From: CBDHCC01 sp965219235
Lineage (GTDB): Bacteria > Pseudomonadota > Alphaproteobacteria > Sphingomonadales > Sphingomonadaceae
Direction of reading: 5' to 3'
DNA length: 64,000 bases
Assembly: GCA_965219235.1 (NCBI GenBank)
Contig: OZ244721.1
Location: 124,001-188,000 of the forward strand
A program made the translations under genes and the position numbers. Position 1 is the stretch's first letter, and the number at the start of each line of letters is the position of its first letter. The notes under the pieces were generated by a model. The model did not search any database and was not told the origin of the DNA. It was given only the letters and a program-made list of their open reading frames with translations. This document shows positions 36,195 through 45,579 of this stretch, one piece after another.

Positions 36195-38057
36195 ATGCTC
36201 AACCTGACCGACATCACCGTGCGCCTGGGCGGGCGCACGATCCTGGACGGTGCCACCGCCGCCCTGCCGCCGCGCTCGCGCGTCGGGCTCGTGGGCCGCA
36301 ACGGGGCGGGCAAGTCCACCCTGGTGCGCGTGATCGCCGGCCTGCTGGAGCCGGACGCCGGCCGGGCCGCCATGCCGAAGGGGTCGCGGCTGGGCTATGT
36401 CGCGCAGGAGACGCCGGCCGGCTCGGCCACCCCGTTCGACACCGTGCTCGCCGCCGACACCGAGCGCGAGAGCCTGCTGGCGGAGGCGGAGACGGAGCCG
36501 CCGCTCGACCGGCTGGCCGAGATCCATGAACGGCTGAACGCCATCGACGCCCACGCCGCCCCGGCGCGCGCCGGCCGCATCCTGGCGGGCCTGGGCTTCG
36601 ACGAGGCGATGCAGCGCCAGCCCTTGAGCGACTTCTCCGGCGGCTGGCGGATGCGGGTCGCGCTCGCCGCGCTGCTGTTCTCCGCGCCCGAGGTCATGCT
36701 CTTGGACGAGCCGTCCAACCACCTCGACCTCGAAGCGGTGATGTGGCTGGAGAGCTACCTCCAGTCCTGCCCCGCCACCCTGCTGGTCGTCAGCCACGAG
36801 CGCGACTTCCTGAACAACGTGGTCGACCACATCCTGCATCTGGAGCGCGGCGGCCTGACCCTCTACCCCGGCGGTTATGACGCCTTCGAGCGGCAGCGGG
36901 CGGCCGCCCAAGCGCAGCAGGCGTCGGCGGCCAAGCGGCAGCAGGTCGAGCGCGAGAAGCTGGCCGACTATGTCGCGCGCAACTCGGCCCGCGCGTCCAC
37001 CGCCAAACAGGCGCAGAGCCGCGCCAAGGCGCTGGCGCGCATGCAGCCGATCGCGGCCGTGGTCGACGACCCGTCGCTCGCCTTCGCCTTCCCCGATCCC
37101 GACGAGCTGAAGCCGCCGCTGGTCACCATGGACCTCGCCAGCGTCGGCTATGCCGGGACGCCGGTGCTCAAGCGCCTGAACCTTCGACTCGACCCGGACG
37201 ACCGGATTGCGTTGCTCGGCCGCAACGGCAACGGCAAGACGACGCTCGCCCGGCTGATCGCCGCGCAACTGCCGGCGATGGCGGGCGAGGTCACGTCGTC
37301 CTCGAAGATGCGGGTCGGGTACTTCACGCAATATCAGGTGGAGGAGCTGGACGCCGACGACACCCCGCTGGAACACATGACGCGCCTCATGCCGACCGCC
37401 AGCCAGTCGGCGGTGCGCGCGCAGCTCGGCCGGTTCGGCTTCGGCGCGGACAAGGCGACGACGCGGGTGGGCAAATTGTCGGGCGGTGAGCGGGCGCGGC
37501 TCGCGCTGGCGCTGATCACGCGCGACGCGCCACACCTGCTGATCCTCGACGAGCCCACCAACCACCTGGACGTCGACAGCCGCGAGGCGCTGGTCCAGGC
37601 GCTCAACCAGTATTCCGGGGCCGTCGTACTGGTGAGCCACGATCGGCACATGCTGGAGACCACCGCCGACCGGCTGGTGCTGGTGGACGACGGCACCGCG
37701 CGCGAGTTCGACGGGTCGCTGGACGACTACATCCAGCTGGTCCTGACCGGCTCGTCGGAGCCCAAGCCGTCGAAGGGCGGGGCGAAGCAGGCGCGGCAGG
37801 ACGCCGCCAAGGCGCGCGAGGAGCGCAAGGAGCTGAAGCGGGCGGCGCAGAAGGCGGAGACCGCGGTGGGCAAGCTGACCACCGAACGCTCCGCCATCGA
37901 CCGCGCGCTGTTCGCGCCGGACGATGCGGAGGGCGCGCTGGCCCGGCTGTCGGTGTCCGAGTTGATGCGGCGCCGCGCCGCTCTGGAAGAACGGATCGAG
38001 GCGGCCGAGGCCGAATGGCTGGCGGCGAGCGAACGGCTGGAGGCGGTGGAGGCTTAA
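36195..38057 (+). CDS. ABC-F family ATP-binding protein (Uup/YheS-like)
   Basis: Two ABC domains without membrane segments: Walker A sites GRNGAGKST (about residue 36) and GRNGNGKTT (about residue 343), signatures LSDFSGGWRMR and KLSGGERARLAL, Walker B sites VMLLDEPSNHLD and LLILDEPTNHLD, and a charged linker between the domains. A C-terminal arm (about residues 520-620) is highly charged and probably coiled coil. ABC-F proteins act on the ribosome to rescue or tune translation. Length is 620 residues. Confidence 0.93.
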   Translation: MLNLTDITVRLGGRTILDGATAALPPRSRVGLVGRNGAGKSTLVRVIAGLLEPDAGRAAMPKGSRLGYVAQETPAGSATPFDTVLAADTERESLLAEAETEPPLDRLAEIHERLNAIDAHAAPARAGRILAGLGFDEAMQRQPLSDFSGGWRMRVALAALLFSAPEVMLLDEPSNHLDLEAVMWLESYLQSCPATLLVVSHERDFLNNVVDHILHLERGGLTLYPGGYDAFERQRAAAQAQQASAAKRQQVEREKLADYVARNSARASTAKQAQSRAKALARMQPIAAVVDDPSLAFAFPDPDELKPPLVTMDLASVGYAGTPVLKRLNLRLDPDDRIALLGRNGNGKTTLARLIAAQLPAMAGEVTSSSKMRVGYFTQYQVEELDADDTPLEHMTRLMPTASQSAVRAQLGRFGFGADKATTRVGKLSGGERARLALALITRDAPHLLILDEPTNHLDVDSREALVQALNQYSGAVVLVSHDRHMLETTADRLVLVDDGTAREFDGSLDDYIQLVLTGSSEPKPSKGGAKQARQDAAKAREERKELKRAAQKAETAVGKLTTERSAIDRALFAPDDAEGALARLSVSELMRRRAALEERIEAAEAEWLAASERLEAVEA

Positions 38058-38078
38058 GGCCCCTCACCCGCACCACCT

Positions 38079-38163
38079 CCGCTCACGCTGAGCCTGTCGA
38101 AGCGCATTCGGGATGGGGGAGGATCCGGTGGACGTCGAACTTGGACAGGCTCAGCCCGAGCGG
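38079..38163. repeat. Paired inverted repeat, family D, diverged copy
   Basis: The left arm contains GCTGAGCCTGTCGAA at about 38087-38101 and the right arm the inverse GACAGGCTCAGC at about 38144-38155. This is the same family as the well-preserved copy at 45580-45683. The right arm covers the last codons and stop of the blh fragment. Confidence 0.75.
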
Positions 38164-38711
38164 ATGGCGAGTATCGTTCGGACATCGCCCAGTCCGTCCG
38201 ACACCAGCACCCTGTGCGGCACGGTGAGCGCGGCCAACCCTATGACCATCCAGCCCGCCAGCCCCGCTCCCGGCAGCCACCATGCCGCCGCCGCCAGCAC
38301 CGCCGCGCCGCCGAGCACGGTCGGCGCGCAAGCCCGCGCGTAGTCTCGCATCGAGAGCCCCAGCCGCGAGCGCCGTCGCCCGGCGGCGGGGCGGGAGTGG
38401 CCGAACGCGAAGAACAGGGCGAAGTCCAGCAGCGGCGGGCAGGCGATGAGCGCCAGCGAGGACGCAGCCGCCTCTACCGATAGGCGCCGCTCGGCCCGCC
38501 AGCAGCCCGCCAGCGCCACCTGCGCTCCGACACCGGCGGCCGCCATCACGGCGCCCACGAGTCGAGCGTCGATTGCGGAGCCGCCCACCACCGGCGCGAT
38601 CAGCCCGTCCAACGCGGTCGGGTGGAGAAGCGCCGGCAGTCCTGCCGGCCTCGATCCCCGCGCGACCCGCTCCCAGGCCGATCGGCCAACCGCATCCTCC
38701 TCCGAGAAGTG
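38151..38711 (-). pseudogene. C-terminal remnant of a Brp/Blh-family beta-carotene 15,15'-dioxygenase
   Basis: From 38711 the frame reads HFSEEDA, then PALLHPTALDGLIAPVV, a membrane stretch, LIACPPLLDFALFFAFGHS and LTVPHRVLVSDGLGD. These match the middle and end of Blh, the membrane enzyme that cleaves beta-carotene to retinal. About 186 codons remain without a stop; roughly the first third of the usual 280-300 residues is missing and there is no start of its own. As I recall the family has a second histidine four residues after the one in FGHS; here it is alanine. The fragment is joined directly, but out of frame, to the start of a rhodopsin gene, so it cannot be made from that start. The last residues and stop lie in a palindromic repeat. 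Confidence 0.75.
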
Positions 38712-38884
38712 CCGGTGCCCAGCGTCATGGCGAGGCAGGTGGTCGCGGCGATGAACGGCACGATCGAGTGGCCGTGGGTGTGATGGCGCCACTCGGGATC
38801 CTTGCTGCCGGTGGCGTAGATGCCGAGCGAGGCGAGCGACGTGACGACGAAGCCGATCAGGAGCGGCAGTTGAACCGGGGACAT
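38711..38884 (-). pseudogene. N-terminal remnant of a microbial (type 1) rhodopsin gene
   Basis: An ATG at 38884 with a near-perfect ribosome binding site (GGAGGAGG, six bases away) opens 58 codons: a first membrane helix (LLIGFVVTSLASLGIYATG) and then HSIVPFIAATTCLAMTLGTG. The second stretch aligns with the end of helix B of bacteriorhodopsin, where the sequence is L-V-P-A-I-A-F-T-M-Y-L-S-M-L-L-G-Y-G. The retinal-binding helices, including the lysine of helix G, are missing. After residue 58 the reading runs out of frame into blh sequence. A light-driven pump can therefore no longer be made from this locus. Confidence 0.75.
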
Positions 38885-39019
38885 CGGAACCTCCTCCAAT
38901 CCGGGTTTGGGCACAGGATGAACTCTGCCGCTGCTGCCTGGTTTGGTGAAAACCGTAGCTGAAACAGCCACTAGGACGAAGCGCTGGCGCCGGCTGGCGA
39001 AGTGGGCCACGCTCGCCCC

Positions 39020-39799
39020 ATGAAGCAGCGGGACCAGGGCGGGGCGGCGCTCGCCTTCGAGGGGGTGACGAAGCGGTTCGGCGCTGCGGTGGCGCTCGAC
39101 GGCGTGACGCTCGCGGTGGCGCCCGGCACGCTGCTGGCGCTGGTCGGGGCCAGCGGGTCGGGCAAGACGACCCTGCTTCGGACGGTCAACCGCTTGGTCC
39201 GCCCCGACGAGGGGCGGGTGCTGGTGCGCGGGCGCGACGTGGCCGCGCAGCCGGTCGAGGCGCTGCGCCATGGCATCGGCTATGTCATCCAGAGCACCGG
39301 CCTGCTGCCCCACCTCACCGTCGCGGAGAACATCGCGGTCGTGCCCCGTCTGCTGGGCTGGAGCCGGGAGCGGCGGCGGGACCGGGTGGCGGAGCTGCTG
39401 GAGCTGGTGGCGCTCCCCGCCCCGCTGGCCGACCGTACGCCGGACGCGCTCTCGGGCGGGCAGGCGCAACGGGTGGGCGTGGCGCGCGCGTTGGCCGCCG
39501 CGCCCCGCCTGATGCTGATGGACGAGCCCTTCGGCGCACTGGACCCGGTCACCCGCGACGAGCTCGGCCGCGCCTATCGCGATCTGCACGGGCGGCTGGG
39601 GCTGACCACGGTCATGGTGACCCACGATGTCGGCGAGGCGCTGCTGCTCGCCGACCGGATCGCGGTGCTGGGTGCCGGTCGCCTGCTGGCCGATGCCGCG
39701 CCGGCCGATCTGATGGGCGGCCACCCCGATCCGTCCGTCGACGCGCTGTTCGCCGTGCCGAGGGACCAGGCGCGCCGACTGGCGGAGCTCGCGGGATGA
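39020..39799 (+). CDS. ABC transporter ATP-binding protein, osmoprotectant/glycine-betaine type
   Basis: A complete ATPase: Walker A GASGSGKTT, the family-typical YVIQSTGLLPHLTVAENI, signature LSGGQAQRVGVARAL, Walker B LMLMDEPFGALD and switch VTHDVGEAL. The IQS-G-LLPH stretch is characteristic of OpuA/OpuC/ProV-like ATPases that import betaine, choline or carnitine. Unlike ProV it has no C-terminal CBS pair. It precedes its membrane partner by ten bases. The ATG at 39020 is chosen because residues upstream are not conserved. Confidence 0.9.
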   Translation: MKQRDQGGAALAFEGVTKRFGAAVALDGVTLAVAPGTLLALVGASGSGKTTLLRTVNRLVRPDEGRVLVRGRDVAAQPVEALRHGIGYVIQSTGLLPHLTVAENIAVVPRLLGWSRERRRDRVAELLELVALPAPLADRTPDALSGGQAQRVGVARALAAAPRLMLMDEPFGALDPVTRDELGRAYRDLHGRLGLTTVMVTHDVGEALLLADRIAVLGAGRLLADAAPADLMGGHPDPSVDALFAVPRDQARRLAELAG

Positions 39800-39809
39800 G
39801 GGGGTCTTC

Positions 39810-41354
39810 ATGACCCCCGCGCTTGCCGATGCGCTGGCCGCCGCGCCCGCCTTTGCCCGCGCGCACCTGCTCATCAGCGGATCGGCGGTGCTGTTGGCGG
39901 TGCTCGTGGGTGTGCCGCTCGCCGTCTGGGCGGCGGGCGCGGGTCGCGCCAGGGGGCCGGTGCTGGGCGCGGTGGCGCTGATCCAGACGGTGCCCGCGCT
40001 GGCGCTGCTCGCGCTCTTCTACCCACTGTTGCTGGCGCTCGGGCGAAGCACCGGGGCGGCGATCCCCGCGCTCGGCTTCCTGCCCGCTCTCCTGGCGCTC
40101 ACCCTCTACGCGCTGCTGCCGATCGTGCGGAACGGGGTGGCGGCGCTGACGGGGGTGGACGCGGGCGTGGTGAACGCGGCCACCGGGCTGGGGATGACCC
40201 GCTGGCAGCGGCTGCGGCTGGTGGAGCTGCCGCTGGGCGCGCCCGTGCTGATGGCCGGCATCCGCACGGCGGCGGTGTGGACGATCGGGGCGGCCACGCT
40301 GGCGACCACCGTCGGCCAGCCCTCGCTCGGCAATCTGATCTTCTCCGGCCTGCAGACCGAGAACTGGAGCCGGGTGCTGGTCGGCTGCCTGGGCTCGGCG
40401 GCGCTGGCGATCGTGGTGGACGCGTTGCTGGCGCTGGTGGAGGGCGGAGTCGCGCGCCGGGAGCGCCGGCGGTGGGGGCTCGGGCTCGTCGGGCTCGCCG
40501 CGTTGCTGGCGGTGGCGCTCTGGCCCACGCGGAGCGCACAGGCGGGAGGGGACCCGCCGATCGTGGTGGGCGCCAAGAACTTCTCCGAACAGTACATCCT
40601 GGCGAGCGCTATCGAGGGGCGGCTGCGCGCGGCGGGCTACCCGGTCGAGCGCCGCGACGACCTCGGCTCGGCGGTGGTCTATCGCAGCCTCGCGGCGGGC
40701 GATGTCGATGTCTATGTCGACTACACCGGCACGCTCTGGGCCAACGTGCTCGGCCGCACCGACAACCCGCCGCCCGCCGAGTTGCAGCGCACGCTGGCGG
40801 CCGAGCTGAAGCGGCGCGACGGCGTGACGGTGCTGGGGCCGCTGGGGTTCGAGAACGCCTATGCGCTCGCCATGCGCCGCGATCGGGCGGCGGCGCTGGG
40901 CGTGACCTCGTTCGCCGATCTCGCCCGCGTCGCCCCGCGCCTGCGGCTGGCCGCCGATCTGGAGTTCCTCTCGCGGCCGGAATGGGCGAGCGTGGAGGGC
41001 ACCTACGGCCTGCGCTTCGCCGACGCGCGGTCCTACAATCCGACCTTCATGTACCGCGCCATCGCCGAGGGGCAGGCGGACGTGATCGCCGCCTTCTCGT
41101 CCGATGGGCGGATCGCGGGGCTGGACCTGGTGACGTTGGCGGACCCGAAACGCGCGCTGCCCTCCTACGACGCGGTGCTGCTGCTGTCCGCGCGCGCGGC
41201 GGCCGATCCCCGACTTGTGGCCGCCCTCCGGCCGCTGGTGGGCGCGGTGTCGATCGAGCGGATGCGTGGCGCCAACCTGATGGTGGACCGCGACACCGAC
41301 AAGCGAACTCCCGGCCAGGCCGCGCGTTGGCTGACCGAAGGAGAGGCGAAATGA
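39810..41354 (+). CDS. Fused permease and substrate-binding protein of an osmoprotectant-type ABC transporter
   Basis: Residues 1 to about 235 are an OpuCB/OpuCD-like permease with several membrane helices and the ATPase-contact loop (VNAATGLGMTRWQRLRLVELPLGAPVLMAGIRTA). Residues about 250-514 are an OpuAC/ProX-type binding domain (IVVGAKNFSEQYILASAIEGRL, VDVYVDYTGTLW, SYNPTFMYRAIAEGQADVIAAFSSDGRI). The binding domain is tethered to the transporter instead of being free in the periplasm, a known arrangement in this family. It likely imports betaine-like compounds under osmotic stress. Length is 514 residues. Confidence 0.9.
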   Translation: MTPALADALAAAPAFARAHLLISGSAVLLAVLVGVPLAVWAAGAGRARGPVLGAVALIQTVPALALLALFYPLLLALGRSTGAAIPALGFLPALLALTLYALLPIVRNGVAALTGVDAGVVNAATGLGMTRWQRLRLVELPLGAPVLMAGIRTAAVWTIGAATLATTVGQPSLGNLIFSGLQTENWSRVLVGCLGSAALAIVVDALLALVEGGVARRERRRWGLGLVGLAALLAVALWPTRSAQAGGDPPIVVGAKNFSEQYILASAIEGRLRAAGYPVERRDDLGSAVVYRSLAAGDVDVYVDYTGTLWANVLGRTDNPPPAELQRTLAAELKRRDGVTVLGPLGFENAYALAMRRDRAAALGVTSFADLARVAPRLRLAADLEFLSRPEWASVEGTYGLRFADARSYNPTFMYRAIAEGQADVIAAFSSDGRIAGLDLVTLADPKRALPSYDAVLLLSARAAADPRLVAALRPLVGAVSIERMRGANLMVDRDTDKRTPGQAARWLTEGEAK

Positions 41355-41620
41355 GCGACGTGACGAACAACGAGGCGAAGAACCGCTACGAGCTGACGGT
41401 GGAGGGGATGACCGCCATGGCCGAATACACGCTGGACGACGATCGCATCACCTTCACCCACACGGTCGTCCCGCGCGAAATCGACGGGAAGGGGGTCGGC
41501 ACCCGCCTCGTCACCGCGGCTCTGGACGATGCCAGGGAGCGGAACCTGACGGTCGTGCCGCAATGCCCCTTCGTCGCTCACGTCATCGAGGAGACGCCGG
41601 AATACCGCTCCTTGCCCTGA
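41351..41620 (+). CDS. Small GNAT-like N-acetyltransferase (YjdJ/Acetyltransf_CG type)
   Basis: Only 89 residues long. It shows a central strand ITFTHTVVP, the acetyl-CoA loop GKGVGTRLVTAALDDAR and a terminal VVPQCPFVAHVIEETPEY, the pattern of the short single-domain GNAT proteins with a conserved cysteine. The ATG overlaps the stop of the transporter gene by four bases (ATGA), so it is coupled to it. Its acceptor is unknown. Confidence 0.88.
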   Translation: MSDVTNNEAKNRYELTVEGMTAMAEYTLDDDRITFTHTVVPREIDGKGVGTRLVTAALDDARERNLTVVPQCPFVAHVIEETPEYRSLP

Positions 41621-41621
41621 T

Positions 41622-41651
41622 TGCTATTGCGAAGCGTTCTCATTCTCATTA
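41622..41651 (+). promoter_or_regulatory. Possible Fur operator before the TonB receptor
   Basis: About 37 bases ahead of the receptor start lies an AT-richer stretch, TGCGAAGCGTTCTCATTC followed by TCATTA, with repeated T-C-T-C-A-T-T half-sites that resemble Fur boxes upstream of siderophore receptors. The match is by eye and partial. Confidence 0.45.
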
Positions 41652-41687
41652 GGAGACCCGCTCCAATCGAGGAACGGGAGAGAACGG

Positions 41688-43743
41688 GTGGGACTGATCT
41701 TGGCGGCAGGGGTGGTGGCGAGTCTGGCGGGAGCGGACGCGGCGGCCGTGGAGGCGACCGGCCCGGGCGGCATCGTCACCGGCCGGCGCGAGGGCTATGG
41801 CGTGGAGGACACCTCGTCCGCCACGCGCACCGACACCCCTCTGGTCGACGTGCCGCAGGCGGTCACCGCGGTGACGAAGCGCGAGATCGAGGACCGCGAC
41901 CTGCGCTCCATCGCCGACGTGATCCGCACCGTGCCCGGCGCGGTGGCGGCGCAGGGCGAGGGCCATCGCGACCAGATCGTGCTGCGCGGCAACAACTCGA
42001 CCGCCGACTTCTTCATCGACGGCCTGCGCGACGACACGCAGTACTACCGCCCGCTCTACAACCTGGCGCGCGTCGAGGTGCTGCGCGGGCCGAACGCGCT
42101 GATCTTCGGGCGCGGCGGCGGCGGCGGGGTGGTCAACCGGGTGACCAAGCGGCCGCTGGCCGACACGCTGCTGGCGGGCAGCGCGGGGGTGGACAGCTTT
42201 GGCGCCTTTGCGTTCGACGCCGACCTCAACCAGCCCTTCGGCGCGGATGCGGCCGGGCGGCTGAACGCCACCTATGAGCGGTTCCACAACCACCGCGACG
42301 TCCATGAGGGCCGCACGATCGCGCTGAACCCGCAGGCGGCCGTGGCGCTCGGCCCCGACACCGGCGCGCTCCTCTCCTACGAATGTCGACGACAGCCGGG
42401 TGGTCGATCGCGGCATCCCGTCGCAGGACGGCCGGCCGCTGGCGGGCGCGCGCGACCTGTTCTTCGGCTCGCCCGACGGCAACCGGCTGGGGCTGGAGGC
42501 GCACATCGCGCGCGCCGAGGTGACGCACGAGCCGTCCGACCGTCTGCGGCTCACCAGCCGGCTGCTCTACGGCCATTACGACAAGTTCTATCGCAACATC
42601 CTGCCCGCTTCCGCCGTCGTGAACGGGACGGTCGAGCTGTCGGGCTATTCCGACGCCACCGTGCGCGACAATCTGTTCAGCCAGACCGACCTGGTGCTGA
42701 CAGCGACGACCGGCGCAGTCGCGCACATCATTCTGGGCTCGGTCGAGGTCGGGCATCAGGAGACGCGGAGCGACCGCCTCAACGCCTTTTTCGGAAGCGA
42801 TCGGCGCGCGATGGTGGCCGTCACGGACCCACTCGTCGTGCCCGCCTTTGACTATCTCGGCGGCGCGGGCGAGCGGCGGAGTGCCAGCGAAGCCGACGTG
42901 CTGGCCGTCACGGTGCAGGACCAGCTGGAGCTTGGGCCGGTGCAGGTCATCGCCGGCCTGCGGCATGACCGCTTTACGCTGGACGCCACCGACCGGCTGG
43001 CGGGCGCGCGCTTCCGCCGCCGCGACTCGGTCTGGTCGCCGCGTCTGGGACTGGTGGTGCATCCGGTGGAGCGCGTCAGCCTCTATGCCAGCTACGCCCG
43101 CTCCTTCCTGCCCCAATCGGGCGACCAGTTCACCTCCCTCGACCTCACCACGGAGGCGCTGAAGCCGGAGCGGTTCACGAACTATGAGGTGGGCGCGAAG
43201 TGGCGGGCGACCGGCGACCTGCTGCTCGCCGCCGCGCTCTACCGGCTCGACCGCACGAACACGCGCGCGGCGGGGCCGGTGCCGGGGCAGACGGTGCTGA
43301 CCGGCGCGCAGCGCAGCCGGGGGCTGGAGCTGGAGGCGGCGGGGACGGTCGCGCCCGGGCTGCAGGTGAGCGCCGGCTATGCCTGGCAGGAGGCGGAGAT
43401 CGTCGAGACGACCGCCGCCGCCCCCGCCGGCCGCCGCGTGCCGCTGGTGCCCCGACATCAGCTGTCGCTGTGGGGCAAGGGGCAGGTGACGGACCGGCTG
43501 GGCGTCGGGCTGGGGCTGATCGCGCAGTCGAAGCGCTTCACCGGGCTGTCCAACACGGTCACGCTGCCTGGCTATGCCAGACTGGACGCGGCCGTCTTCT
43601 ACCGGGTGAGCGACCGCATCGAGCTGCAGGCAAATGTCGAGACCCTGACCGACACCCGCTATTTCCCGACCGCGCACAACGACAACAACATCTCGACCGG
43701 CGCGCCGGTGAACGGGCGCATGACGGTGCGGGTGCGGTACTGA
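41688..43743 (+). pseudogene. TonB-dependent siderophore receptor gene with a frameshift
   Basis: The first part (GTG at 41688, about 235 codons) has a signal-like start and a plug domain: TDTPLVDVPQAVTAVTKREI, RDQIVLRGNNSTADFFIDGL, ARVEVLRGPNALIFGRGGGG. It ends in TGALLSYE at about 42380; the correct reading then resumes one frame over as VDDSRVVDRGIPSQDG and runs to 43743 through the beta barrel, ending in the usual NISTGAPVNGRMTVRVRY. The junction reads TACGAATGTCGACGAC; two extra bases, giving GAATATGTC, would restore one frame and the expected E-Y-V-D-D. Both halves look otherwise intact, so the change is recent or a sequencing error. In the class of ferri-siderophore receptors such as FhuE/FpvA. 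Confidence 0.85.
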
Positions 43744-43750
43744 GGGGCTG

Positions 43751-43857
43751 GTCACCCTCACCCTTCCGCCGCTGACGCGGCTCCCTCCCTCTCCCAGTGG
43801 GAGAGGGACTTGCGCGCGCGTCCCCTCTCCCTCTTGGGAGAGGGACAGGGTGAGGGC
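43751..43857. repeat. Paired inverted repeat, family C
   Basis: The outer sequence GTCACCCTCACCCTTCCG and inner CCCTCTCCC stretches are mirrored by GGGAGAGGG and AGGGTGAGGGCGAC on the right. It sits between two converging genes, like the related copy at 50133-50270. Confidence 0.8.
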
Positions 43858-43872
43858 GACCCCCGGTCACCC

Positions 43873-45540
43873 TCAGATCCCGAACACCTTCAGCACCGCG
43901 TCGCTCAACCCTTCGAGCCCCCGCCCCCAGATCGAGCCGCCGTTGCGCCCCCTCGGCATCTCCTCATAGAGATACCGCCCGTCGCCCCGAAAGCGGTCGT
44001 CGAACAGCTCCGCCTTGCCCATCAGGTACGCGCCGAACGTCTCCGACCGGGTGACGGAATAGGCGAGCGCGGCGTCGAAGCCGAGCGTGCCGGCCTGGTC
44101 GCTGACCCGCCCCGCGCCGGCCTCCTCCAGCCGCACCCCGCGCGTGCCCGCGACGATGACGGTGCCCGGCCCGTGGATCACGAGATAGCGCAGTTGCAAG
44201 GTCAACCAAGCCGTGACCCCCAGCCGCCAGTGGCGCGTCAGCCGCATCGGCGCGTCGGCGCGCTGCATCAGGCCGATCAGCGCGCGCGGTTGCAGCACGA
44301 AGCCGCCGCCGTCGCCCAAATCCACACGCCCGACCTCGGCCAGCGGATCGCCCTTGGCCGACACGGCGACGGTGCGTCCGTCCGTCCCGCGCACGGCGGT
44401 CAGCCCGACCAGACCGGCGGCCAGGCTGGTGAGCGGCATCGACCAGTCGAACAGCCAGCGCGTGCGCTTGGTGGCGCTGTCGGGCGAGCTTTGCAGGAAG
44501 TCGGGGCGCACCAGCAGCTCCGCGCCCGCCGTCAGCGGCAGGGCGAGCGTGACGGCGGAGACATGGCCGGCGCTCTCCACTCCCGTCGCCCCCGGCAGCA
44601 GCCGGATGGGCGGGCGGCGGGCGGCGGCGGGCGCGACCACGAAATAGAGGATCGCCTTGATCGCGGGCGGGGTCAGGATGACGCCGAGCAGGATGAGGAG
44701 CGCCTGGGGCAGCACCTTGCGGACCGGGCGCGACAGCCACTCCCACCAGTTGTCGCTCACCTGGGCGCTCAGCGCCGCCTCCCGCGCGGCGAGGTCGGCG
44801 CGGGCGGTCTCGGCCGCCTGTTCGACCGAGGCGAGCCGGGCCTGGGCGCGCGCCGCCAGCTCGGCTGCACCCTGCTGTCGGCGGAAGGCGGAGATCGCGG
44901 CGTCGCGCGCTTGCCGGGCGCGGGCGAGGTCGGCCTGCACGCGGTTCAGCTCGCGCACCCGCGAACAGGCGTCGGGCGTGCCGAGCGCACGGCAGACGGC
45001 GGTGCGCTGTTCCGCGAACTCGACGGAGGAGAGCTGGCGTTCCCGCTCGGCGAGCTGCTGCGCGCGGGCGTTGGCGACGAGCGCGATCCGCCGCGCCTGC
45101 CCCGCCCGCCGCTGCGCCTGGATCGTGCGCAGCGCCGCGTCTTCGGCGTCGATCGCGGCCAGCTCGACGGCCGCACGGCCGTGTGCGGCGATGCGTTCGG
45201 CGTCGCCGGTCGCCGCGGCGGCGAGCAACTGCGCCTCGCCCAGCCTCCGCGTCTCCGCCGCCTGCCGCTGCCGGGCGAGGGTCGCGCGCCGCTCCACTAG
45301 GGCTTCATCGCCCAGCCGCGACAGCTGGGCGGCCGAGGGCACCCGGCGCTCCAGATCGCCCAACCGCGCGCGGGCCTCTGCGAGCGTGCCGGTCTGGGTG
45401 GAGAGGGTCTGCGCCTGCCGCCACTCCGCCTTCACCCAGGGGATCGCCACCGAGCCGGCGATCAGGATGAGCACGATGACGACCAGCGACACCAGTGCGC
45501 GCCAGGCGTGGCGCGACAGCCAGCCGGCGAGGGTCAGCAT
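43873..45540 (-). CDS. Membrane protein with long coiled coil, unknown function
   Basis: I do not recognise this protein. One membrane helix lies at residues 15-35 (LVSLVVIVLILIAGSVAIPW). Residues about 40-265 are nearly all charged coiled coil rich in A, R, E and Q, with a single pair of cysteines in the middle (CRALGTPDAC). A second membrane segment (VLPQALLILLGVILTPPAIKAILYFVV) starts near 275. The last 230 residues are soluble and beta-rich (GTVIVAGTRGVRLEEAG, SVTRSETFGAYLMG). Topology would place the coiled coil and the C-terminal part on opposite or looped sides. There is no operon partner; a palindromic repeat precedes its start. Length is 555 residues. Confidence 0.6.
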   Translation of the reverse strand: MLTLAGWLSRHAWRALVSLVVIVLILIAGSVAIPWVKAEWRQAQTLSTQTGTLAEARARLGDLERRVPSAAQLSRLGDEALVERRATLARQRQAAETRRLGEAQLLAAAATGDAERIAAHGRAAVELAAIDAEDAALRTIQAQRRAGQARRIALVANARAQQLAERERQLSSVEFAEQRTAVCRALGTPDACSRVRELNRVQADLARARQARDAAISAFRRQQGAAELAARAQARLASVEQAAETARADLAAREAALSAQVSDNWWEWLSRPVRKVLPQALLILLGVILTPPAIKAILYFVVAPAAARRPPIRLLPGATGVESAGHVSAVTLALPLTAGAELLVRPDFLQSSPDSATKRTRWLFDWSMPLTSLAAGLVGLTAVRGTDGRTVAVSAKGDPLAEVGRVDLGDGGGFVLQPRALIGLMQRADAPMRLTRHWRLGVTAWLTLQLRYLVIHGPGTVIVAGTRGVRLEEAGAGRVSDQAGTLGFDAALAYSVTRSETFGAYLMGKAELFDDRFRGDGRYLYEEMPRGRNGGSIWGRGLEGLSDAVLKVFGI

Positions 45541-45579
45541 GGGGTGTTCGGCACTTTGGAGCCGAACGGCCCCACAAAC

